From contig NZ_JNIO01000002.1 in assembly GCF_000702545.1 (NCBI RefSeq), forward strand, positions 248,001 through 312,000: 64,000 nucleotides of DNA. The letters are read 5' to 3'. Position numbers and translations under genes: made by a program. The notes below the pieces were generated by a model that was not told the origin of the DNA, did not search any database, and worked only from the letters and a program-made list of their open reading frames with translations. Numbering within the stretch: position 1 is the stretch's first letter; each line of letters starts with the position of its first letter. Shown piece by piece: positions 32,829-40,893 of this stretch. This stretch comes from Selenomonas sp. AB3002. Its GTDB lineage: Bacteria; Bacillota; Negativicutes; Selenomonadales; Selenomonadaceae.

Positions 32829-34367
32829 TTATCCAACGAGGGTCTGACCGAAATACACAATGCACCCCATAACGATGATGAAGGGAATATACACCTTCAC
32901 CGCGAACTGCAGCAGCTCTCCATCAATGCCCTTGGCACCGATAGCGGCCACGCCGATGGCAATGCTCTGAGGGGAAATCATCTTGCCTGCGCAGGCACCG
33001 GTAGCATTGGAAGCCGCAATCCAGGCCTGCACCGTCTCGCTGGCGCCGATAGCCTGGGCAGAACCAGTCTGGAGCTTGCCGAAGAGCACGCAGGAAGAAG
33101 TAGCGGAACCGGTGATGAAGGTACCGATGGAGCCGATGAAGGCTGCCACCAGCGGATACATGGTGCCGGTGACGGCTACAGCCGTGCGGGCCAGTTCCAA
33201 AGTCATGCCGCTGTGATCCATGACCTTGGCGGTAGCGATGACCGTGATGATGGTGACAATGGTAAAGCGCAGGTTGAAGATAGTCCTCTTCAATACTCCC
33301 AGCATCTCGCCCATGCCGGCTCCCTGTACGCTGCCGCCGATGAAGGCTGCCAGGAAGATCAGGATACCGGGAGTGTTCACCCAGGTAAAGGTATAGGGAG
33401 TGCCGCCCTCACCACTGTAGATGAGCACAGAGCTCTTGATAGCAGACAGGGGATCATGGATGCCAGGCACCAGCTTGGAAGTGAGCAGCAGGAACACGAA
33501 GATCAGGATGAAGGGCAGCCAGGCCACCAGCCCCTTGCTGGCGGTAACTTCCTCCTCGGTGCCCGTGTGGTCAGGATGCATCTCGTACTCGGGATTATTC
33601 ACGGGGAACATCTTGGCGCAGGCCACAATGGCGGCCATGGCGCCGATGGAACCGGCCACCACAGCCAGCTCAGGGCCCATGGTGCTGGCAATGAGATACT
33701 CAGGAATCAGGAAAGCCAGGCCCGCTGCCAGGCACATGATGCCCATGCCCTTGAGGCCCTTCAGGCCCTCGCCGGACACAATAGTCATGAGGAAGGGGCA
33801 AAGGAGGGTAAGAGGAGCCAGCTGCAGGGAAGTGTAGCCGGCCAGAGTAGTGGCATCAATGCCCGTGACACTGCCCAGAGTCACCAGAGGGATGCCGATG
33901 GAGCCATAGGCCGTAGGCACAGAGTTGGCGATGAGGCAGACGCCCACAGCCATGACAGGGGGAATGCCGATCCCTGCCAGCATGCCGGCAGGGATGGCGA
34001 TAGCAGTACCGAAGCCTGCCATGCCCTCCAAAAAGCCGCCGAAGCCCCAGCCGATGAGGAGAATCAGGGCGCGGCGGTCAGAGCTCACCGAGGACAGCAT
34101 GGACTTGATGACCTCCATGCCTTTGGTGTGTACCACCAGGTTGTAAGTAAAAATCGCTGCGATAATGACCAGAAGGATTGGCCAGCACGCAAGTGCCACG
34201 CCATCCAGGGCGGCCTCCGCCGCCAATTTGCCATCGAGACCAAACATGGTCATGGCTGCCGCAATCGCGATGACGAGAGCTGCCGAGCAAGCCTTATGCG
34301 CCGGCATGTGCAGTACAGACAGGGCGATAACCAGCCAGAGAATCGGTGAGAGTGCTATGAGAAACAA
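32829..34367 (-). CDS. lldP: L-lactate permease
   Basis: The 512-residue inner-membrane transporter of the LctP family has about 12-13 hydrophobic spans. Conserved stretches seen are GWGFGGFLEGMAGFGTAIAIPAG (given as GWGFGGFLEGMAGFG and TAIAIPAG, ~residues 108-130), IGSIGTFITGSATSSCVLFG and AGKMISPQSIAIG near the C-terminus. Length is near the family norm of ~500-560. Selenomonads both form and consume lactate, so uptake or export is possible. It has a perfect consensus promoter and its own terminator region. Confidence 0.95.
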   Translation of the reverse strand: MFLIALSPILWLVIALSVLHMPAHKACSAALVIAIAAAMTMFGLDGKLAAEAALDGVALACWPILLVIIAAIFTYNLVVHTKGMEVIKSMLSSVSSDRRALILLIGWGFGGFLEGMAGFGTAIAIPAGMLAGIGIPPVMAVGVCLIANSVPTAYGSIGIPLVTLGSVTGIDATTLAGYTSLQLAPLTLLCPFLMTIVSGEGLKGLKGMGIMCLAAGLAFLIPEYLIASTMGPELAVVAGSIGAMAAIVACAKMFPVNNPEYEMHPDHTGTEEEVTASKGLVAWLPFILIFVFLLLTSKLVPGIHDPLSAIKSSVLIYSGEGGTPYTFTWVNTPGILIFLAAFIGGSVQGAGMGEMLGVLKRTIFNLRFTIVTIITVIATAKVMDHSGMTLELARTAVAVTGTMYPLVAAFIGSIGTFITGSATSSCVLFGKLQTGSAQAIGASETVQAWIAASNATGACAGKMISPQSIAIGVAAIGAKGIDGELLQFAVKVYIPFIIVMGCIVYFGQTLVG

Positions 34368-34416
34368 AGCAATACATCCTTTCTGCTGATATGAAAAATT
34401 GATGAATGATATTTAG

Positions 34417-34445
34417 ATTATATAAGTAGGTACTAAGGCTGTCAA
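34417..34445 (-). promoter_or_regulatory. lldP promoter (perfect consensus)
   Basis: On the minus strand TTGACA (34445-34440) and TATAAT (34422-34417) are separated by exactly 17 bp, 50 bp before the lldP start. No operator-like palindrome is obvious, so expression may be high and constitutive. Confidence 0.85.
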
Positions 34446-34518
34446 TGCAAAATCAATAAGGTTCTATCTTGGAAAAAATAAGACAATTAAGCCAGTAAGG
34501 AAAGGTTATCACAGATTA

Positions 34519-34527
34519 TGTTATACT
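34519..34527 (+). promoter_or_regulatory. Extended -10 element before murQ
   Basis: TGTTATACT is an extended -10 (TG-n-TATACT) about 58 bp upstream of the murQ start. No convincing -35 was found. Confidence 0.5.
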
Positions 34528-34584
34528 ATAGATAGGAATTAGCCAAATAAAGGCGAATAATTAAAAACAAGGGAGAAATCACAC

Positions 34585-35487
34585 GTGATAGCACTTGACA
34601 AACTAACCACCGAGCAAAGGAATCCTGCCACTGAGCACATCGATGAATTGTCCACTCTGGACATGGTGACCCTGATAAATGCAGAAGACAAGAAGGTTGC
34701 CGAAGCTGTAGGAAAAATCCTGCCTGAGATTGCCCAAGCCATCGACCTCATTGCCGAAAAGCTGCAAAAGGGAGGCCGCCTCTTCTACATGGGAGCAGGA
34801 ACCTCCGGCCGCCTGGGCATCCTCGATGCAGTGGAGTGCCCTCCCACCTACGGCACCGACTATGAAATGGTGCAGGGACTCATCGCCGGCGGTGCTACAG
34901 CCATCTTCCGCGCCAAGGAAGGGGCTGAGGACGACCCGCAGCTGGGACGCGCCGACCTGGAAGAAGCAGGCTTTACCAATAAGGATGTGCTGGTGGGCAT
35001 TGCCGCCTCAGGCCGCACTCCCTATGTCAAAGGGGGGCTCATTTACGCCAGAGAGCTGGGCGCAGCCACCGTTGCCCTGGCCTGCGCAGAAAAAGCAGAG
35101 ATTGCAGAGCTCTCAGACATCGCCCTGCTGCCCGTCACTGGCCCGGAGGTCATCACCGGTTCCACCCGCCTGAAGGCAGGCACTGCCCAAAAGATGGTAC
35201 TGAATATGCTTTCCACAGGCACCATGATTAAGCTGGGCAAGGTCTACGGCAACCTCATGGTAGATGTGAAAGCCACCAATGAAAAACTATCTGAGCGGGC
35301 CCTGCGCATTGTCATGGCGGCAGCAGGCTGCAAGCGCAAAGAAGCTGAGGACACCCTGATGAAAGCAGGGGGACAGGCGAAGCTTGCCATTCTCATCGCT
35401 CTCACCGGCTGCTCACCCGCTGAAGGGAGGCTGCAGCTTGGGCTCACCCAGGGACATCTGGCCAATGCGCTGAAACGCACAAATTAA
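34585..35487 (+). CDS. murQ: N-acetylmuramic acid 6-phosphate etherase
   Basis: The 300-residue SIS-domain enzyme removes lactate from MurNAc-6-phosphate, giving GlcNAc-6-phosphate. It starts with GTG and has GGGAG 9 nt upstream. Seen are [16 protein letters not shown] (residues ~8-23), the sugar-phosphate loop [14 protein letters not shown] (~67-80), ECPPTYG and [20 protein letters not shown] (given as [12 protein letters not shown] and AEDDPQLG) with catalytic Glu residues, and a C-terminal helical tail. It opens an operon with a PTS permease and MupG. Confidence 0.97.
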   Translation: MIALDKLTTEQRNPATEHIDELSTLDMVTLINAEDKKVAEAVGKILPEIAQAIDLIAEKLQKGGRLFYMGAGTSGRLGILDAVECPPTYGTDYEMVQGLIAGGATAIFRAKEGAEDDPQLGRADLEEAGFTNKDVLVGIAASGRTPYVKGGLIYARELGAATVALACAEKAEIAELSDIALLPVTGPEVITGSTRLKAGTAQKMVLNMLSTGTMIKLGKVYGNLMVDVKATNEKLSERALRIVMAAAGCKRKEAEDTLMKAGGQAKLAILIALTGCSPAEGRLQLGLTQGHLANALKRTN

Positions 35488-35509
35488 ATAAAAAGAAAGG
35501 AGCATGACT

Positions 35510-36631
35510 ATGAAACTACGCGACCTCGCACGCAAGCCTCTGGCCCCCGGCGAGGCCCTCCCGGACCAGATTCCCGATACGTCTGCGCTCCCACCTCTCA
35601 GAAGATTCCTGCTGAAGCTAAGCTCCATTTTCCTGCCTCTGGTCCCTGCCCTCATTGCCTGCGGACTTATCACCAGTGCTCTGAACATCGCCCGCTACAA
35701 CTATCCCGTACTGGAAGCCAACAACCTTTTCCAGCTCTTTGTAATCGTAGGCAACACAGCCTTCTGGGGCATCAATATCTTTGTGGGCTTCAACTCTGCC
35801 AAAGAATTTGGCGGCACCCCTGTTATAGGCGGCATCCTGGGAGCACTTATCAGCCACCCGAACCTGGCTGCCATCACCCTGAACGGCTATCCCCTGACTC
35901 CGGGCAGGGGCGGGGTTGTGGCGGTGCTGCTGGTAGCAGCCCTTGGGGCCCTGTTTGAGAAAAAGCTGAAAAAAATCATACCGGGTGCGCTCAATCTGCT
36001 GCTTACCCCCCTGCTTACCTACATCACAGCAGCAGCCTTTGCCATCTTTTTCCTGCAGCCCTTTGCGGGACTCATTGCCTTTACCATTGCAGATATAGCA
36101 GTAGGAGTCATCCATCAGGGCAGCATCATCTCGGGCTTCCTGCTCTCAGGCACCTTCCTGCCCATGGTCATGCTGGGCATCCATCATACTCTGACTCCCA
36201 TCCACTCGGAACTTATCTCCCGCTATGGGGTCACCCTGCTGCTGCCCATTCTGGCTATGGCAGGTGCAGGACAGGTAGGAGCCAGTCTGGCGGTCTTTGT
36301 GAAAACAAGAAACAGGCATCTGAAGAAAACCATTCTTTCAGCCCTGCCCGTGGGCCTGCTGGGCATAGGTGAGCCCCTGATCTACGGCGTTACCTTGCCT
36401 CTGGGGCGGCCTTTCCTGGCGGCCTGCCTGGGTGGTGCCTTTGGAGGTGCCTGGCAGTCATACTACATGGTAGGCGCTGCCGCCAGCGGCATTTCCGGCC
36501 TGCCGCTGGCCCTGGCCGCAAATAAGATCAATATCTATATCGCAGGACTTCTCATCTCTTACGTGGCAGGTTTCATCGCCGCCTGGCTTATAGGCTTTGA
36601 CGACCTGCCGGAGACATCCGAGGACACATAG
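35510..36631 (+). CDS. PTS EIIC permease, MurNAc/MurP-like, without EIIB
   Basis: The 373-residue sugar channel of the glucose-type PTS superfamily has ~10 membrane spans. The motif GIGEPLIYGVTLPL (~residues 286-299) is the substrate-binding G-I-x-E-P element of EIIC. E. coli MurP fuses EIIB and EIIC; here the ~35 residues before the first span have no EIIB and no phosphorylatable Cys. Phosphate must come from a separate EIIB/EIIA encoded elsewhere. The start at 35510 is chosen because AAGGAG lies 7 nt before it. Placement between murQ and mupG points to MurNAc or MurNAc-GlcNAc uptake. Confidence 0.88.
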   Translation: MKLRDLARKPLAPGEALPDQIPDTSALPPLRRFLLKLSSIFLPLVPALIACGLITSALNIARYNYPVLEANNLFQLFVIVGNTAFWGINIFVGFNSAKEFGGTPVIGGILGALISHPNLAAITLNGYPLTPGRGGVVAVLLVAALGALFEKKLKKIIPGALNLLLTPLLTYITAAAFAIFFLQPFAGLIAFTIADIAVGVIHQGSIISGFLLSGTFLPMVMLGIHHTLTPIHSELISRYGVTLLLPILAMAGAGQVGASLAVFVKTRNRHLKKTILSALPVGLLGIGEPLIYGVTLPLGRPFLAACLGGAFGGAWQSYYMVGAAASGISGLPLALAANKINIYIAGLLISYVAGFIAAWLIGFDDLPETSEDT

Positions 36632-36656
36632 GAAGACCCAGGAAAGGGGCTCAGAC

Positions 36657-37742
36657 ATGGAAAACGGAATTTCAATCTATCCCGGACTGGACAACACCTT
36701 GGAAGAAAATCTGGATTTGATTCAAAGAGCTCAGACTCTGGGACTGAAACGGCTCTTTACCTCCCTGCATATACCAGAAACGGACATGGAAACCCTGAAG
36801 AGGGATTTGGGCACTATCCTCCATGCCGCCCATGATGCAGGCATGGAAATAATCTCGGATATCAGCCCCGAGACCATGAAGCTTCTGGGCATCAAGGAAT
36901 TCAAGATCTCTGCCTTCCGCATGCTTGGCATAACCACCCTGCGGCTGGACTATGGCTTCGGTCTGGAGCAGATTGCTCACATGTCCCGGCATCCCCATGG
37001 GGTGCGGCTCCAGCTTAACGCCTCCACCATCACGGGACATATCCTCTCCGCGCTGGTGGAACTGAAGACGGATTTTTCCGTCATAGATGCCTTGCACAAT
37101 TTCTACCCCAGGGTGGGCACAGGGCTGTCAGAAGAAGCACTGGTGCGAAAAAATGTCATGCTCCACAAGCTGGGCATCAAAGTAGGGGCCTTCGTCCCCA
37201 GTCAGAAGGGCAGGAAGCGAAGCCCCCTGAAAGACGGTCTCCCCACCCTGGAGGACCACCGGCCTGAGCCCAGCGACCTCTCCGCCCGCCATCTGGTAGC
37301 CCTTGGTACGGACTATGTGCTGCTGTCCGATTCCCTGCCCACAGACGAAGAAATGGGCGCTCTGGGCAGCCTTTCCGGTGACAGGGTTACCCTCTCTGCC
37401 AAACTTCTGAGCCAGGATGAAGACCTTCGCCGCTTCCTGAACCAGACCTTCACCGCCAGGCTGGATGAAGCCAGAGACGCCATCCGCGCCCAGGAAAGCC
37501 GCACCCGCATGAAGGAAATGGGCATCACCATAGCCCCTGAGAACGCAGCCTCCCGCCCAGTGGGAGCCGTGACTTTAGACAACGTGGACTACGGCAGGTA
37601 TATGGGGGAACTGCAGATTATCAAAACACCTCAGGATGCCGACCCCCGCGCCAATGTGGTGGCCATAATAGATGAAGAAGAACTGGGCCTCCTGCAGTAC
37701 ATAACTCCCGGCAGAAAATTTTCTTTTAGATTTCATGACTGA
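36657..37742 (+). CDS. mupG: 6-phospho-N-acetylmuramidase MupG (DUF871 family)
   Basis: The 361-residue cytoplasmic glycosidase is of the DUF871 family, of which S. aureus MupG cuts MurNAc-6P-GlcNAc. The N-terminus GISIYPGLDN opens a TIM barrel (to ~residue 235), with LFTSLHIPE and LDYGFG conserved. DALHNFYPRVGTGLS (~140-154) contains the conserved N-F-Y-P-R. A small C-terminal beta domain (VTLDNVDYGRYMGELQI) follows. The start at 36657 avoids a 20-residue extension overlapping the EIIC gene. With murQ and the EIIC it makes a complete uptake-cleavage-etherase route for recycled wall sugar. Confidence 0.92.
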   Translation: MENGISIYPGLDNTLEENLDLIQRAQTLGLKRLFTSLHIPETDMETLKRDLGTILHAAHDAGMEIISDISPETMKLLGIKEFKISAFRMLGITTLRLDYGFGLEQIAHMSRHPHGVRLQLNASTITGHILSALVELKTDFSVIDALHNFYPRVGTGLSEEALVRKNVMLHKLGIKVGAFVPSQKGRKRSPLKDGLPTLEDHRPEPSDLSARHLVALGTDYVLLSDSLPTDEEMGALGSLSGDRVTLSAKLLSQDEDLRRFLNQTFTARLDEARDAIRAQESRTRMKEMGITIAPENAASRPVGAVTLDNVDYGRYMGELQIIKTPQDADPRANVVAIIDEEELGLLQYITPGRKFSFRFHD

Positions 37743-37745
37743 AAG

Positions 37746-37754
37746 TGATATACT
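37746..37754 (+). promoter_or_regulatory. Extended -10 before arsR-type gene
   Basis: TGATATACT (TG-n-TATACT) lies directly after the mupG stop and 25 bp before the regulator start. The -35 is weak. Confidence 0.5.
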
Positions 37755-37778
37755 ATAAAGAAAAACCTGGAGGAAAGA

Positions 37779-38156
37779 ATGCCCGATATAGAAAAAAATG
37801 ACAGCTGCGATTGCTGCGAAATCCATTGCACCCACCCGGAAAAAATTAAAGCAGCCTGCCTGCACAAAGTGGACAGCGAGACCGCACTGGCGCTGGCCGA
37901 AGTCTTCAAAGTCCTGGGTGACCAGACCCGCATCAAAATACTGTCGCTGCTGGCCGCCGAGGAAGAACTCTGCGTCTGCGATATAGCCGAGACTCTGGAA
38001 ATGGGCCAGTCTGCCATCTCACATCAGCTCCGCGTCCTGCGCACAGCCCGACTGGTGAAGTTCCGCAAGGAAGGTAAGGAAGCCCTCTACTCCCTGGATG
38101 ATCATCATGTGCTGACCCTGATGGGCCAGGGATTGGAGCATGTACAGGAGAAATAA
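37779..38156 (+). CDS. ArsR/SmtB-family metal-sensing repressor
   Basis: The 125-residue winged-helix regulator has the alpha3 metal-site motif ELCVCDIAE (~residues 69-77) and the recognition helix QSAISHQLRVLRTARLV (~83-99). An N-terminal Cys/His cluster, CDCCEIHCTH (~residues 10-19), matches the CadC-type arrangement in which N-terminal and alpha3 Cys bind Cd/Pb/Zn. HH near the C-terminus (DDHHVL) could add an alpha5 site. Cognate transporters usually lie next door, but the next gene is an NlpC/P60 enzyme. The metal is not known. Confidence 0.9.
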   Translation: MPDIEKNDSCDCCEIHCTHPEKIKAACLHKVDSETALALAEVFKVLGDQTRIKILSLLAAEEELCVCDIAETLEMGQSAISHQLRVLRTARLVKFRKEGKEALYSLDDHHVLTLMGQGLEHVQEK

Positions 38157-38205
38157 GATAAAATAAGAAATCTACCAGCACCATAAGAAGGAAAGGACGA
38201 TACCT

Positions 38206-39036
38206 ATGCACTTTCGTACCCTTCGTATCCTCTATGCCCTGCACAAAATCCATCAGCGACGCAAAAAACACAGGCGGCATCCCCACCTGAAAGCTCTCCT
38301 GATGCCTCTGGCCGCGGGGATAATCCTCACCGCCAGCCAGCTGACGGCAGCGGCCTCTCCCACCCTCCAGCAAGGCAGCCACGGACACGAAGTCATGGTG
38401 CTTCAGCAAAAATTAAACAGCATAGGCTACAAGATCAAGAGCCTGGACGGCGTCTACGGAGCAGAGACCGAGCGGGCCGTGGCCGAGTTCCAGCGGGACC
38501 AGAAGATCCGCATCACCGGCATCGTCAACAATGCCACCTGGCGGGCTCTGAAAAAGGCCAAGCCCCGCACCTGGGGGGTAGACATGGAGAAGCCCAAGGA
38601 CAAAGGCGAAGCCATCAGCTCCAAAGGCCCCCTGGCTCCCAACGGTCAGACCATCCTGCCCCAGAACAAGGTCAAACCTCTCATAGCCACAGCCAAATCC
38701 TATATCGGAGTGCCATACCAGTTCGGCGGCACCACTCCCAAAGCCTTTGACTGCTCCGGCTATCTCCAGTACATCTTCGGCAAGCAGGGCATTAACATCC
38801 CCCGCACTGCCGACGAGCAGTACAAGCTGGGGTTGCGCACCAAAACCTCCAAGGAACTCGTCCCCGGAGATCTGGTCTTCTTTGAAACCTACGAGAAAGG
38901 CGCCTCCCACTGCGGCCTGTACCTGGGCAGCGGCGAGTTCATCCATACCAGTTCCAGCAAAGGCGTGCGCATAGACAAACTCTCAGATGATTACTGGTCT
39001 CCAAGATTCCTGGGAGGGAAGCATATAGTTAAATAA
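38206..39036 (+). CDS. NlpC/P60 peptidoglycan endopeptidase with PG-binding domain
   Basis: The 276-residue exported hydrolase begins with a basic tail (HQRRKKHRRH) and a hydrophobic segment ending at TAAAS (~residue 50), a signal peptide or anchor. A PG_binding_1 domain follows (GSHGHEVMVLQQKLNSIGYK to ATWRALKK, ~57-116). The NlpC/P60 domain has the catalytic Cys in FDCSGYLQ (~residue 182) and His in GASHCGLYLG (~236), and VPYQFGGTTPKA is typical. It probably cuts D-Glu-diaminopimelate bonds in wall peptides. Terminator follows. Confidence 0.94.
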   Translation: MHFRTLRILYALHKIHQRRKKHRRHPHLKALLMPLAAGIILTASQLTAAASPTLQQGSHGHEVMVLQQKLNSIGYKIKSLDGVYGAETERAVAEFQRDQKIRITGIVNNATWRALKKAKPRTWGVDMEKPKDKGEAISSKGPLAPNGQTILPQNKVKPLIATAKSYIGVPYQFGGTTPKAFDCSGYLQYIFGKQGINIPRTADEQYKLGLRTKTSKELVPGDLVFFETYEKGASHCGLYLGSGEFIHTSSSKGVRIDKLSDDYWSPRFLGGKHIVK

Positions 39037-39037
39037 G

Positions 39038-39077
39038 GACATGAAAAAAGCTGCCAGCCGGCAGCTTTTTTCATGTC
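39038..39077. terminator. Bidirectional terminator between NlpC/P60 and tpsB genes
   Basis: GACATGAAAAAAGCTGCC and its full complement enclose AGCC, an 18-bp perfect stem with A- and T-runs in the arms. It lies between convergent genes. Confidence 0.9.
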
Positions 39078-39085
39078 TTCGTATC

Positions 39086-40765
39086 TTACCAAATCTTGCC
39101 TGCCATAAACCACAGGCGTCCCTTGGCCTTTTCATCCTCAGTCAGCATCTTGCTTCCACCGATGCGGCGGGCATAGTCCAGACGGGCAAACCAGTCCCCG
39201 GGAGCAGTGTAGCTAAGACCTACGCCCCAGCCCTGCAGGTGGATGGAACTGCCCACAGCCCCGTCGCGGGTCATATATAACTCCCCGCCATGGTTGTACT
39301 TCACAAAGCCCGTATCATAATAAGTGCTGAAAACAAGCCCCTTCACCGGGGTATAGAAACGCAGTTCAGCCGTGGCGAGGATACCTTCGTCACCGGAGCC
39401 CGTACCCTGTGGATAAGCCCGGATGGCATTGGCACCTCCCAGGTAAATCTCCTCGGAGCCGTCCAGATTCTTGCTGGCCACCTGCCCGGAAGCCTTCACC
39501 ATTAGATCTGCCATATTGCCCAGCCGCTTCACAGCAGTAGCATTAGCCTCCAGCTTGCTGTAGTTGCCCTTGGTGCCGGCCAGTTCAATCTGTTGCTCCC
39601 CATAGTCGGAGTCAGCCCCCAGCCAGCCCGTGCGGGCAGTGAGACCGTAGCCGAAGTACAGGCCTTCCACCCGGAGGAACCCGTCCACACCCACATGCAC
39701 GTTGGTGGAGTGCTTCTTGGTATTGAAGCCAAAGGCCTTGATCTCATCTTTCAGCTTGCGGAAATCAAGACCGTAGTTCACATTGAGCTGCTTGTCGTGC
39801 AGATGGTATATGGGACGATGCCCGAAGAGGCTGATGGTATCTGCCGTACCTTCGGCCCCGATGCTGCCCAGAGCCCCGCCCACCTGATAGTCCATGCGGC
39901 TGTAGCCCAGGCCCAGGGTGGTGCCGCCGTGGCCTATCAAAGCTTCATAGTTGGCATAGTAGTTGTGCAGGTGGTCATTGGAAATAAGGGTACCCACATT
40001 GATGCGCGCCCCGGTGCCTCCCACATCATATATGCTGTGCTGCAGACCATAGCGATAGCGGCCTGTATTCTTGCTGCCGTAGTTCTCCACATAGAGAATG
40101 GTATTGGTGCTCTTGCCCTTCTCAATCCGCACTGTCAGGTCACTGGTGCCGAACTCCGCTCCCGGGGACAGCACGCCCACGGCCTTGTTGCCGCTGGCAT
40201 CAGACAGGGAGAACAAGGTGGTTTCCAAATCCTCCGTGCGGATAATCTTGCCTTTTTCTTTAGTCAGGCCATTGAGGAAGCCCTGAATGACCCTTTCCTT
40301 CAGCTTGCTCTGGTTGTCGATCTTCACTTCCCCATAGCGGCCGGGGATGACTTTCAGCACCACCACGCCGTCGGTGCTGGTCTGGGGCGGCAGGTAAGCC
40401 GCCGCCGCAGGATAGCCATGCTGACGGCAGTAGCCCGTGATCTTCCTGATGGTCTCATTGAGCCCCGTGAGGGTCTGGTCATCCTTCATGCCCTCCTGGA
40501 GAATCTTCACCAGCGGTTCCTTCGCGATATGCAGTTCAGGTGCCTCCAGGCGGAAGTTCTCCACCTTGAAATGCACTTCCTCCTGCATCCCTTCCCCGGT
40601 AGGGGCATTATCATGCACCTCGGCCTCCGGCAGCGGCGCATGAGCCTCGATGTCCTGACCGGGCTGTGAAAGTGAGGGAGCCGCCAGGGCCGTGCCCTGC
40701 AAGGACCCCGCCATCAGGCAGGCCCCCACCGCCTGCATCATTCTTTTCTCTAAAAGCTTTTTCAT
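39086..40765 (-). CDS. Two-partner secretion outer-membrane transporter (TpsB)
   Basis: The 559-residue ShlB/FhaC/HecB-type pore exports a TpsA partner across the outer membrane. A signal peptide (KKLLEKRMM, hydrophobic core, cleavage near ALA-AP) starts at the ATG at 40765, with AAGGGG 8 nt upstream; a TTG two codons earlier is an alternative. A POTRA_2/ShlB-type domain lies at ~residues 50-140 (FRLEAPELHI, YCRQHGYPAAAAYLPPQ, VIPGRYGEV). The rest is a beta barrel with amphipathic strands and ends in an aromatic residue (AGKIW). It lies 128 bp after the giant adhesin gene. Its presence shows a diderm cell envelope. Confidence 0.93.
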   Translation of the reverse strand: MKKLLEKRMMQAVGACLMAGSLQGTALAAPSLSQPGQDIEAHAPLPEAEVHDNAPTGEGMQEEVHFKVENFRLEAPELHIAKEPLVKILQEGMKDDQTLTGLNETIRKITGYCRQHGYPAAAAYLPPQTSTDGVVVLKVIPGRYGEVKIDNQSKLKERVIQGFLNGLTKEKGKIIRTEDLETTLFSLSDASGNKAVGVLSPGAEFGTSDLTVRIEKGKSTNTILYVENYGSKNTGRYRYGLQHSIYDVGGTGARINVGTLISNDHLHNYYANYEALIGHGGTTLGLGYSRMDYQVGGALGSIGAEGTADTISLFGHRPIYHLHDKQLNVNYGLDFRKLKDEIKAFGFNTKKHSTNVHVGVDGFLRVEGLYFGYGLTARTGWLGADSDYGEQQIELAGTKGNYSKLEANATAVKRLGNMADLMVKASGQVASKNLDGSEEIYLGGANAIRAYPQGTGSGDEGILATAELRFYTPVKGLVFSTYYDTGFVKYNHGGELYMTRDGAVGSSIHLQGWGVGLSYTAPGDWFARLDYARRIGGSKMLTEDEKAKGRLWFMAGKIW

Positions 40766-40857
40766 CCCCAAAACCCCTTATACGGCCATTATTCCAGCAG
40801 TGTCAATTTTCCTCAATTTCCTCCTCATTTTATCACAATTCACCCCCAAAAGTCCAC

Positions 40858-40890
40858 AAAAGGCCCTGCCAAACTCCCGGCAGGGCCTTT
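40858..40890 (-). terminator. Hairpin after tpsA adhesin gene
   Basis: AAAGGCCCTGCC and GGCAGGGCCTTT flank an 8-nt loop right after the adhesin stop. It lies between adhesin and pore genes and may lower the pore transcript relative to the adhesin. Confidence 0.75.
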
Positions 40891-40893
40891 CTG

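Noticed and set aside
32733-34349. Plus-strand open frame of 538 codons opposite lldP
   Set aside because: It is His/Gly/Asp-rich, typical of the antisense of a GC-rich membrane protein gene; lldP on the other strand is clear. Similar long antisense frames opposite nupC, pdp, mutB, sbcC and ilvA were rejected for the same reason.
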